Below, piece by piece: positions 12,101-18,414 of a stretch of 64,000 nt of DNA (position 1 is its first letter; the number at the start of each line of letters is the position of its first letter). This DNA is from Bacteroidia bacterium. Lineage in GTDB: Bacteria > Bacteroidota > Bacteroidia > CAIKAF01. The notes beneath the pieces are model-generated. The model made no database searches and had not been told where the DNA came from. It saw only the letters and a list, made by a program, of their open reading frames with translations. A program made the translations under genes and the position numbers. Location of the stretch: the NCBI GenBank assembly GCA_016742095.1, contig JACVCJ010000003.1, positions 93,253 to 157,252 of the forward strand, written 5' to 3'.

Positions 12101-12949
12101 AAGTACCAGCGCTGTAGGCTGTGAAGTTGGAGCCACGCAGGGCGGAGGTACATTCCAGCTGAAGGTAAGACCCGATGCCGGAATAACGGTAGAAGTGAAA
12201 GAGATCGTACTGCTGCTGCTCGTTCCGGCGGTGGTAGAAGCCCAGCTGGTGGTAGAAGTACGGTTGTTGTAGTCTGCATTGGTGCTTCCTCTTAAGCCTG
12301 CTTCGGCAGAGTAAGAGGTCGTAGGCGCCGTAAAGCTGCCGTAGATAATGTCTACGCGGTTGCTGGTCTCGTTCAGTACGATCTGGAAATTGATAAGGCC
12401 CTGGTTACCGCCCGAATTGTAGCGTTTGTAACCCGACCATTGTACGATCAGCTGACGGTTCGGCGCCGTGCCCGTACTCAGGTAGCTGAGTTCCGAACCC
12501 GTAACAGCGATCATATCCGTGTTGAAACCGGAGATCAGGTTGGCAAAACCGGTAGTAGTGGAAGTCCCGATCGCATCCGTATTGGAGTTCCCGATCGAGA
12601 AGGTACCCGTACCCAGTACGATATAACCATTGGTTGCAACGGCAAATTTATCGTAACTTACATTGTTGTACGTAAAGTTGAACCCGATGGGGAAACCTGT
12701 GTTCGAAACCGGACCCGCCGCTCCCGTGGTGCTGTTGTTAAACACCTGGTCGTCATTGGCCGTTGTTCCTAAAACCGTTCCACCGGTAATGGGCGTATAT
12801 GTGCCGCTGCTCTGCACAAACCCGTAGTTAGCTACCTGCGCTCGTAAACCTGGTATGGTCAGGAGGGCAAACAGCATCAGAAGAGGGAATAGTTTCTTCC
12901 CTTTGCCACTCCCCGGCGGGAGCGGAGATAGAGGTGAAAATCTTTTCAT
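6158..12949 (-). CDS. Giant T9SS type A surface protein with fibronectin III, J-domain and PKD-like repeats
   Basis: 2263 residues. The N-terminus has a basic stretch (MKRFSPLSPLPPGSGKGKK) followed by a hydrophobic segment ending LRAQ, a longer than usual signal peptide. After a beta-sandwich domain (about 40-265, NGYIVLGTG) come fibronectin III-like domains (about 270-480) and a J-type domain (about 485-660), then alternating fibronectin III and J-type domains that repeat with a 272-residue period (about 660-1300), Ig-like domains with SGASVNVGPANN and WNPGNL motifs, another beta-sandwich (about 1690-1830), three 70-residue PKD/Ig-like repeats and a type A sorting domain (MFPNPTND, ending RRIVVNR). 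Secretion through T9SS is the established role of that tail. No catalytic residues are recognisable. Protein-protein or carbohydrate adhesion is inferred only from architecture. A good promoter lies 82-115 bp upstream of the start. Confidence 0.9.
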   Translation of the reverse strand: MKRFSPLSPLPPGSGKGKKLFPLLMLFALLTIPGLRAQVANYGFVQSSGTYTPITGGTVLGTTANDDQVFNNSTTGAAGPVSNTGFPIGFNFTYNNVSYDKFAVATNGYIVLGTGTFSIGNSNTDAIGTSTTTGFANLISGFNTDMIAVTGSELSYLSTGTAPNRQLIVQWSGYKRYNSGGNQGLINFQIVLNETSNRVDIIYGSFTAPTTSYSAEAGLRGSTNADYNNRTSTTSWASTTAGTSSSSTISFTSTVIPASGLTFSWNVPPPCVAPTSQPTALVLTPAATSIAGSFTAASPAVDRYLVVRTTGAAPTNPVNGTTYTTGAGLGGTIVYVGPNTTFNSASLTANTNYTYYVFGYNSACSGGPLYNTTSPLTLAATTCVSAPGSLTSAAITTTDATLGWGSAFGGGASPVTYTLEVSTSNTFATQISGSPFTIAHPTLSQAITGLSHSTTYYYRVKADNGCSSAYSSVSNFNTTCGINATPTVFTEGFGTFPPACWTRSNGLLGTTTTLTTSTAWVSDDYRNVTNPVNLAARLNIYGTSVKDWLITPSYDLGATNDRQLEFDLAFTGYGVTSTGTMGPDDKFVVVISTDNGTTWSSTNALRTWTSATPISNTGQHVIINLAAYTGVVKFGFYGESTIGSNGDNDLFVDNVAINIVPACPQPQSLAVDSIGSGSAKLDWVAGGSETLWNIEWGQSGFTQGSGTLISGVTSHPYTLNGLNPTTAYSYYVQADCGGGSSSVWVGPFTFTTRQVPVTTFPYSFGFETGFTNWETVQNGQTNKWATGTATSNGGTQGAYISNDNGVTNAYSTGSTSVSHLFRDVQVPAGMSAINLAFDWKGDGENNYDYLRVWLVPITYTPTAGTAITTQGNAPAGRVMLSANLQDVTTYQNAMYTIPAAYAGQTFRIVFEWTNDGGSGTQPPSAIDNVVITASSCLPPSALAADSATANSVKLSWTENGTATTWNIQYGAPGFALGSGTFVNGVTTNPYILGGLTPATVYTYYVQAACGAEQSMWVGPFAFGTSQVPVTSFPYTQDFESGPDNWQITQAGQVNYWAVGTATSNGGTQGAYVSNNNGVANAYSTGTSAVSHLYRDILTPAGFPAINLSFDWKNDGENDYDYLRVWLVPTSYVPVAGTQLVAAGNAPAGIVRLGGNLQDVTAYQTANFVIPPAYSNVPFRLVFEWRNDGGSGTQPPAAIDNINITVAACLQPSALAVDSIAPGAAKLSWTENGMATAWNIEYGPAGFTQGAGTLVPAPSNPFLLGGLTPETAYSYYVQANCGGDSSSWAGPFNFTTPCQPVAFSSTTPGSRCGIGPVTLGATPASASNVFWYSAATGGNPIGTGNSFTTPAISATTTYYAETQTSGASVNVGPANNTATLSYYITTDWGITFNATAPCRINSVAVYPGNAGTVTIAVQNSMTTPTVFGTVTYTFTSAQIGTKVIIPMNIYIPSAGTGYKMIVQSYTGMSSGLHRESVSSFPYTTPGSPISLTSSEWGGTTTGTFYFFYDWSVEKTCVSARTPVTATVTTAPAIALNVTTPTICAGTSTTVGVTSPNTGYSYVWNPGNLHGASQSVSPAATRYYTVTATDTSGGTNAGCVAIDSVQVNVTPLPQTPVVTPAAPSICIGAAPTQMSVGALPPVYSTPSGTGTAQSAANSTGSTLGPNPMQSYYGGTRQQMLFLASELQAMGVPAGPITGLSIDLSQVAGTYALQNLRVKMGPTNNTALSTWVGGLTTVRPAANYTPVVGANNLTFSTPFVWNGTDNVVVEINYSNNNGGSGSPYNRAYYSTTPFQSTIFYRNDNLTAATIDTTSAISFSYSSRNNIRFGTAASDMVVWSPASDLYTDASATTAYVSGAHAGSVYFNGTSTQTYTVTRTGNGCTSQPQNVTVTVNPLPAVFAGNDTSICAGSQITLSGSGANSYGWDNSVSNGVAFTPTVTTTYTVTGTGAGNCQNTDQITVTVNPLPVVSAGADTAVCAGTALTLNGSGAVNYNWNNGVNDGVAFTPTVTTTYTVSGTDASQCSNSDSVVVTVYALPVVSAGADTAICAGTAVTLSGSGAGNYSWNNGVNDGVAFTPTVTTTYTVTGTDTNQCSNTDNVTVTVNANPVVNLGADITTTNASQVLTAPAGFASYLWNTGDVTQTITVTTSGTYSVQVTDANGCKDADTLVFITTFSVENSDGTKGLVNMFPNPTNDVLNVRMEGINAAEVQLEILSVSGAVLAREVVYTSGGAATHVLNLGAYAEGIYMVRLTAGEQTTVRRIVVNR
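6639..7268 (-). repeat. Three tandem 210-bp coding repeats, homologous to those in the downstream gene
   Basis: The anchor around TGCTGCACTGGTTGG recurs at about 6681, 6891 and 7101, a strict 210-bp period. Each unit encodes a 70-residue PKD/Ig-like domain with AGADTAVCAGT, WNNGVNDGVAFTP and TTTYTV motifs. The same domain array sits at the same place in the gene at 456-6008. Boundaries are approximate. Confidence 0.85.
9055..10965 (-). repeat. 816-bp tandem repeat: fibronectin III plus J-type domain
   Basis: GCGCAGGTA(A/G)TCGTA occurs at 9581 and 10397, 816 bp apart, and the surrounding sequence stays alignable for the full unit. The order is fibronectin III (three copies, PSALA..DS, YYVQA.CG, WVGPF) alternating with a J-type domain (two copies, WAVGTATSNGGTQGAY, DYDYLRVWLVP, EWTNDGGSGTQPPSAIDN). 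This is an in-frame internal duplication. Boundaries are approximate. Confidence 0.8.
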
Positions 12950-13030
12950 GATCTGTCCTGTAAGATAAGTATGTTAAACAAGTTGTATAGGTGGCTTTTG
13001 CCGGGTACGTTACCTCCCGACAAAAGCCCA

Positions 13031-13064
13031 CAAACATATTTCATTCACGATGTATTGGCAAAAA
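13031..13064 (-). promoter_or_regulatory. Bacteroidota-type promoter for the 2263-residue surface protein
   Basis: Read on the minus strand: -33 element TTTTTG (13064-13059), 20-bp spacer, -7 element TATGTTTG (13038-13031), a full match to TAnnTTTG. Transcription would start near 13024, giving a leader of about 75 nt before the ATG at 12949. Confidence 0.65.
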
Positions 13065-13234
13065 ATTAACAATTATCCCCGGTGTAAATTCGTCTAATAA
13101 ATATAAACTATACATGGGATACAGGCGGGAGACCCTGCGTCATCCCGCTCCTTGAAAAAGTCTTCTGAAAGAGAATTATATACTGATATTCAAATAAATA
13201 AAAATATAAAAAGTCTCTAAAAATACAGATGAAA

Positions 13235-16200
13235 CTACTGAACTATGGTGATACTTCCTTCCTTTTTGGACTCGCCGTAAAGCAGTACATAAAAGTAAAC
13301 CCCGGGTGCAAGCTGTGCCCCGTTGCTTCCTTTTCCGTTAAAAGGTGCACTGCCCTTCGTCTGCAGGTATACCGGGTTGCCCCAGCGGTTAAACACCTTG
13401 AACTCATACTCTCCGCAGTCGCCCAGTAACTGGTCCAGGTCAATAAGGTCATTCACACCGTCGCCGTTCGGGGTAATAATGTTCGGTACCCCGTCCGGGA
13501 TCGTCAGCGATGATTTTTCAATCTCTACGTCCTGTTCTTCCGTTACCGTACAGCCATAACTGGTCTGCACGGAAAAGGTTACATGGTAATTTCCTGACTG
13601 GGCATAGGCATGTGTTACCGTATCTCCGCTGCCGTTACCGCCGTCACCGAAATCCCAGCTGTACGAACTGATGAGTGAATCCGGAGCCACGTTGCCATAG
13701 AACGTTGCCTCCTGCAGACATTCGGCCTGGTACGTGAACGAAGCCTGCGGAACGGCATGTACCGTAACCTGTTTGGTAATGCTGTCGGCACAGACCGTAC
13801 CGGAATTCTGTACCACCAGGGTCACCGGGTATGTGCCCGGACCGGCAAAAGCCAGGGATACATCGCTGCCGGTATCGGTATTGCCGCCGGATATCCAGAG
13901 GAATGCGGGGCCATTGCCGCCGCTGCCCGTCCAGCTGTGTTGTTCGTGGAATACGATATGCTGACCGTCGCAGAAATCTTCAAAGCTAAAGTCGGCCACC
14001 GGCACGTCGTTCAGCACAAAACTGAAGATGGCCGTATCTGCACAGTTGTTACTGCTTACGGCTACCACATACCCGTTTATGGTGGCGGGCAGGGTTACGC
14101 CGAACGTATGTGTAAGGTTTTGACCGCTGCCTATGGCATTCGGACTGTACCAGTCAATAGACGAGATGGTCGCTGGCGCCGCTACCGTAGCCAGGGCATT
14201 CAGTGTGGCCGTACTGCCGCAATAGCTCTGTGCAGCATTGTAGATCACCGCAGGCGAAGGGGCTATCTGCACCTGCAGGGTAGACGTAGCCGAAGTACAG
14301 CCGCCTACCACTACATAACAGCTGTAATTGCCGGCATCCGCGGCACCGGCATTGCCGATGGCCGGGTTCTGTACACCCGATGACCAGGCTCCGGGGCCCG
14401 ACCAGAAATAAGCAGTATTGGCCGTAGTGACCGCATTCAGCTGCAGGGTGGCACCTTCACAGACCGGACTGTTCGACGATATCGACGGTGCCGAAGGCGG
14501 ATTCACCACCGTAACCTGCGTGCTTGCCGTAGCGCTCGTACAACCGCTTACCGTTATGTACAGGTTGTATGTACCGGCATTGCCTGCCACGGCCGAAGGA
14601 ATGACCGGGTTCTGCAGCGTGGAGGTAAAGCTCTGCGGGCCGCTCCAGCTATAGGTAGCTCCGGCCGTAGTGTTCGACGTAAAGGAAATGGGCTGACCCA
14701 GGCACACCGGCGTGTTCGATGAAATAACCGGCGTAGCGGGAATGGCGTTTACCGTTACCGCATACGTAGCCGTGGCCGATGTACAGCCGTTCTGCACCAC
14801 ATATACACTGTAATTGCCAGCCGCAGCAGCCGTAACCGAAGGCACGGAGGGGTTCTGTACGCCCGAACTGAAACTGTTGGGACCGCTCCACACAAAGGTG
14901 CCGGTACCCGTAGACGTCAGGTTCAGGGTCTGTCCCTCACACAGCGGACTATTACCGCCCGCAACCGGGGTGGCCGGGGTCGGATTCACCACTACGGCCT
15001 GCGTTACCGCAGCCGAAGTACAGCCCGCCGCTGTGATCACCAGGGAATAAGTACCCGCTTCCGCAGCCGTGGCCGAGGGAATGTTCACGATCTGCCCGGT
15101 ACCGGAAAAGCCGTTCGGACCGCTCCATACATAGGTTACAAACGGAAAGACCGTAGCCGTAAGTGTAATGGTCTGCCCCGTACATACCGGGCTGTTGGTC
15201 GTAAAGGCCGGGGTTACCGGCGGATTGATCACGTTTATGGTCACCGTGGCCGCAGCCGATGAACAGCCGTTCTGCACGATCACCAGGTTATAGGCTCCGC
15301 CGTCAGCCAAAGTGGCCGATGCGATCGTAGGATTCTGCAAAGTAGAACTGAAACCGTTGGGTCCGCTCCAGGCATAGGAACCGGAAGTCGGCGAAGTGGT
15401 GGACAGGTTGATGGCGCTGCCCACACATACCGGGCTGTTACCGCTGGCTGTGGGTGCGGCAGGTAACGAATGTACCACCGCATTATAGGTAACCGTAGCG
15501 GATGTGCAGCCGTTTTCTACAATATACAGGGAATACAGACCGGAGTCCGCAACCGTGGCCGGATTGATGACCGGGTTCTGGGTACCGGAACTGAAACTGT
15601 TGGGACCGCTCCATACGTACGTGGCCGTACCGCTGCCCGTACCCGTAAGATTAAGCGCCTGACCCGCACATACCGGTGCGTTACCACCGGCAACCGGAGC
15701 AGCCGGTATGGGATTCACCGTAACGTTCACCGTGGCTGTGGCCGAGGTACAGGTGCCCGCTACCACGTACAGGCTGTATGTACCGGCATCCGCTGCCGTA
15801 GCCGGGTTAATGACCGGGTTCTGGATAGTGGAACTGAAACCGTTCGGGCCGCTCCAGTTGTAATTGACACCCGCCACCGAAGTCCCCGTCAGGTTGATCG
15901 GCTGACCCGCGCATACCGGGCTGTTGCTGCCCGCCACAGGCGCCGCCGGGGGATCGGTGACCGTAACTGAATAGGTCGCCACCGCCGAAGTACAGCCGGA
16001 AACCACCACTTCGAGCGTGTAGTTTCCGCTGTTGGCCGGGGTAACAGATGGCAGAGAGGGATTCTGAAGACCGGAAGTAAAGGCTCCCGGACCGTTCCAT
16101 ATATACGAGGCCCCCGCAACCGAAGTGCCCAGGTTTAGCGTATTGCCCGTACAAAGCGGGCTGTTGCCCGTTATAACCGGTGTGGCCGGTGTAGGGTTTA

Positions 16201-18274
16201 TCACAACGTTCTGTGTGCTTACGGCCGAGGTACAGCCGCTTACCACCACCGAAAGGTTGTAGTTGCCCGAACCCGCAACGGTTATACCGCTGATGGACGG
16301 GTTCTGGGTCGTGGAGCTGAAACCGTTCGGGCCGCTCCATATATAGGCCGAACCGGCAGAAGCCGTGTTCAGGTTCAGCGTCTGCCCCTCGCAGAGCGGC
16401 GCATTATGCGTAAAGGATGGTGCTGCCGGCTGTGGATTTACCACAACGTTTACCGTGGCTGTGGCCGACGTACAGCCCGAAGCCACCGTGTACAGCGAAT
16501 AGGTGCCGGAACCGGCCGCCGTAATACTGCCGATCGACGGGTTCTGCGCCGAAGATGTGAATCCGTTCGGACCGCTCCATACATATGTTACACCCGTGGC
16601 CGTTGTGCCGAGGCTGAGCGTTTGTCCCGCACAAACCGGGCTGTTGCTCGTAAGGGTCGGCGCTGCCGGCTGCGGTGTTACGTTAACCGTTACATTGGCC
16701 GTAGCCGTCTGTGAACAGGCATCGGTCATGGTAAGCGTATAGGTCGTGGACGAGGAAGGACTTACTGTTACCGGCGAACCGTTGATATTGCCCGGGTTCC
16801 AGGTATAGGTATAGGGTGGTACACCCCAGGTACCACTGGCGCTGAGTGTTGCCGAAGATCCCTGGCAGATGGTGGTACTGCCCGAACCGTTCACCGAAGC
16901 CGAAACCACGGCCACCGTCTGCCCCACCAGGGTAATGGTCCAGGGAGAGGCCGCTCCGATACAGGCATTGCTGCAGCCCGCCGCATTGCTGTAACAGCGG
17001 TAAAAACGCATGGTAAAAGGCAGGTTCTGCGGCGTACACGAAGGCGCCGGCATACAGGAAGCCACATCCGGGAACATGGAAATATTGCTGCCCGTACAGG
17101 TTCCCGCACCGATACCGTTACAGAACCAGTAATAACCGGCCTGGTTCGGACTGGCGCAGGCGCCGGTGGTAAAGGTCACCGCACCGTCCCAGAGCCAGCA
17201 GCTGCCGGCAGCTACGTAATTAAATGACCATAAGGCATCTACAATGGTGGCATTGGCCGGGGTGGGTACCGAAAGATTATATGAACAATAATTCACAAAA
17301 CAGGTCGCGCTGTAGGCTGAACCCGTTATAGAGCCCTGTGCCAGTGTATTGGACGAGTTTACCAGCGGGTCTACCGTATAGGGATATACCAGTTGTTCGC
17401 TTTGGAGCACTTCCAGCGGAAGAATGATATCGAGTGTATTGCCGTTGCGGGCATAGCGGAAACTCTGTACGCCGTTGTTCCGCGAAGGATGGTTGTCGTA
17501 ACCGATACAGGACGATATATTGAACGCTTCGCCGCCCGAAGCCGTTTCTACCAGGAGCCCGTCTTCGTGTTCTTTCAGGCGCAGGCCGGCACTCAGCATG
17601 ATCTCATCGCGGATGATGAGCTCCCCGGAGGTCTGTGACGGACGGTTCCGCAGTACAAAATTCGTCTTCAGTCCGCCCAGTATCGCGCGTATCTCCATAT
17701 CCACGCCGGGCCACACGTCCATAATGCGCACCCCGTCATCGCCTGCGGTGTAGCGGCTGAAATCGGCGCGGCCCAGCGACCGCACCCCGCTCTCCGTTTT
17801 CCAGAGCAGTTCGGGGCGGTTATTGTAGCGGATCTCTCCGGCCGGATTTTTAATGGTGCTGTTACCCGCATTCAGGTCGATCTTTACCGGCGCATGCTGG
17901 TCGGGTGCACCATAGACCCCGGCCGTTAAGGGCTTCAGGCGTCCGTCCACCGGGATCCAGCGCCCCGAAGCATCTTTCAGGTGCAGCGGCGAATAGCCCG
18001 ACTGGCTGTATACCTTGCCGGCATTCTTTCCCGTACCTTTGAACGAACGGGTGAATTCCGTACGGGCTGCCAGGTCCTCCGTACATTCGGTACAGGGCGC
18101 GTTATACGGCAGGGCATCCGGGCCGAAACGGCCCGTGGTGCTGAATGTAGTGTAATTAATGGGCTGCGGGGACATTCCCTCCGCCGCTTTCTGGCCTTGT
18201 GCCGCCAGGGTAAGGTATAAAACAAAGGTCAGGCTGCCGCAAAAGCGCAGCAGACCCGGGCTGTGGTGTAGCAT
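13235..18274 (-). CDS. Giant T9SS type B surface protein with ten tandem Ig-like repeats
   Basis: 1679 residues with a signal peptide (hydrophobic to about 27, LAAQGQ). The N-terminal 300 residues (PVDGRLKP, IMDVWPGVDMEIRAILGG, PYTVDPLV) resemble the leader region found in large secreted proteins before repeat arrays; a related segment opens the 1918-residue protein at 55060-60816. Then come a beta-sandwich segment (about 310-450), an Ig-like domain, ten Ig-like repeats of about 80 residues (NSPVC.GQ...WSGPNGF...QNP.I...G.Y.L.V..GCTSA), two PKD-like domains (SWDFGDGGNGSG, near 1560) and a C-terminal type B sorting domain (NIITPNGDGVNDLI, FNRWGNPVY, ending SITIVQ). Type B tails normally need a PorP/SprF partner for export or retention; none is adjacent here. 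The start at 18274 fits the promoter about 28 bp upstream. Confidence 0.9.
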   Translation of the reverse strand: MLHHSPGLLRFCGSLTFVLYLTLAAQGQKAAEGMSPQPINYTTFSTTGRFGPDALPYNAPCTECTEDLAARTEFTRSFKGTGKNAGKVYSQSGYSPLHLKDASGRWIPVDGRLKPLTAGVYGAPDQHAPVKIDLNAGNSTIKNPAGEIRYNNRPELLWKTESGVRSLGRADFSRYTAGDDGVRIMDVWPGVDMEIRAILGGLKTNFVLRNRPSQTSGELIIRDEIMLSAGLRLKEHEDGLLVETASGGEAFNISSCIGYDNHPSRNNGVQSFRYARNGNTLDIILPLEVLQSEQLVYPYTVDPLVNSSNTLAQGSITGSAYSATCFVNYCSYNLSVPTPANATIVDALWSFNYVAAGSCWLWDGAVTFTTGACASPNQAGYYWFCNGIGAGTCTGSNISMFPDVASCMPAPSCTPQNLPFTMRFYRCYSNAAGCSNACIGAASPWTITLVGQTVAVVSASVNGSGSTTICQGSSATLSASGTWGVPPYTYTWNPGNINGSPVTVSPSSSTTYTLTMTDACSQTATANVTVNVTPQPAAPTLTSNSPVCAGQTLSLGTTATGVTYVWSGPNGFTSSAQNPSIGSITAAGSGTYSLYTVASGCTSATATVNVVVNPQPAAPSFTHNAPLCEGQTLNLNTASAGSAYIWSGPNGFSSTTQNPSISGITVAGSGNYNLSVVVSGCTSAVSTQNVVINPTPATPVITGNSPLCTGNTLNLGTSVAGASYIWNGPGAFTSGLQNPSLPSVTPANSGNYTLEVVVSGCTSAVATYSVTVTDPPAAPVAGSNSPVCAGQPINLTGTSVAGVNYNWSGPNGFSSTIQNPVINPATAADAGTYSLYVVAGTCTSATATVNVTVNPIPAAPVAGGNAPVCAGQALNLTGTGSGTATYVWSGPNSFSSGTQNPVINPATVADSGLYSLYIVENGCTSATVTYNAVVHSLPAAPTASGNSPVCVGSAINLSTTSPTSGSYAWSGPNGFSSTLQNPTIASATLADGGAYNLVIVQNGCSSAAATVTINVINPPVTPAFTTNSPVCTGQTITLTATVFPFVTYVWSGPNGFSGTGQIVNIPSATAAEAGTYSLVITAAGCTSAAVTQAVVVNPTPATPVAGGNSPLCEGQTLNLTSTGTGTFVWSGPNSFSSGVQNPSVPSVTAAAAGNYSVYVVQNGCTSATATYAVTVNAIPATPVISSNTPVCLGQPISFTSNTTAGATYSWSGPQSFTSTLQNPVIPSAVAGNAGTYNLYITVSGCTSATASTQVTVVNPPSAPSISSNSPVCEGATLQLNAVTTANTAYFWSGPGAWSSGVQNPAIGNAGAADAGNYSCYVVVGGCTSATSTLQVQIAPSPAVIYNAAQSYCGSTATLNALATVAAPATISSIDWYSPNAIGSGQNLTHTFGVTLPATINGYVVAVSSNNCADTAIFSFVLNDVPVADFSFEDFCDGQHIVFHEQHSWTGSGGNGPAFLWISGGNTDTGSDVSLAFAGPGTYPVTLVVQNSGTVCADSITKQVTVHAVPQASFTYQAECLQEATFYGNVAPDSLISSYSWDFGDGGNGSGDTVTHAYAQSGNYHVTFSVQTSYGCTVTEEQDVEIEKSSLTIPDGVPNIITPNGDGVNDLIDLDQLLGDCGEYEFKVFNRWGNPVYLQTKGSAPFNGKGSNGAQLAPGVYFYVLLYGESKKEGSITIVQ
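14260..16680 (-). repeat. Ten tandem ~240-bp Ig-like coding repeats
   Basis: Ten consecutive units of 78-81 codons. Each carries a first cysteine in NSPVC/NAPLC, a WSGPN(G/S)F core and a second cysteine in GC(T/S)SA. The pair presumably forms one disulphide per domain. A recognisable DNA anchor (CCGTTCGG(A/G)CCGCTCCA) recurs about every 240 bp, for example near 15115, 15355, 15600, 15840, 16323 and 16563. Boundaries are approximate. Confidence 0.85.
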
Positions 18275-18301
18275 ACAGGTTACTCAGTTAGTTAGGATAA
18301 A

Positions 18302-18331
18302 CAAAGCTAATAATTTAAGATTCATTAACAA
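18302..18331 (-). promoter_or_regulatory. Bacteroidota-type promoter for the ten-repeat surface protein
   Basis: On the minus strand: -33 TTG (18331-18329), 19-bp spacer, -7 TAGCTTTG (18309-18302). Transcription start near 18295 leaves a leader of about 20 nt before the ATG at 18274, supporting that start codon. Confidence 0.7.
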
Positions 18332-18352
18332 CTTTTTTCGACCAATTTGTCA

Positions 18353-18390
18353 AAAAATAAAAACCCGGAGCCTGTTACTCCGGGTTTTAA
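18353..18390 (-). terminator. Rho-independent terminator of prc
   Basis: A perfect 10-bp stem (18361-18370 with 18378-18387; core CCCGGAG / CTCCGGG) with a 7-nt loop. On the minus strand it is followed by a T-rich run (plus-strand A residues 18351-18360). It ends the protease transcript before the surface protein promoter. Confidence 0.85.
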
Positions 18391-18414
18391 CCTGTATGTT
18401 CTACCCTACCTTTC

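Noticed and set aside
13125..13148. GCGGGA/TCCCGC hairpin after the ten-repeat surface protein gene
   Set aside because: It has no T run on the minus strand, so I do not call it a terminator, although a less typical 3' end there is possible.
14260..16680. Regularly spaced DNA repeats that could suggest a CRISPR array
   Set aside because: The period is about 240 bp, the repeats are in frame and diverged, and they encode Ig-like domains; no short identical repeats with unique spacers occur.
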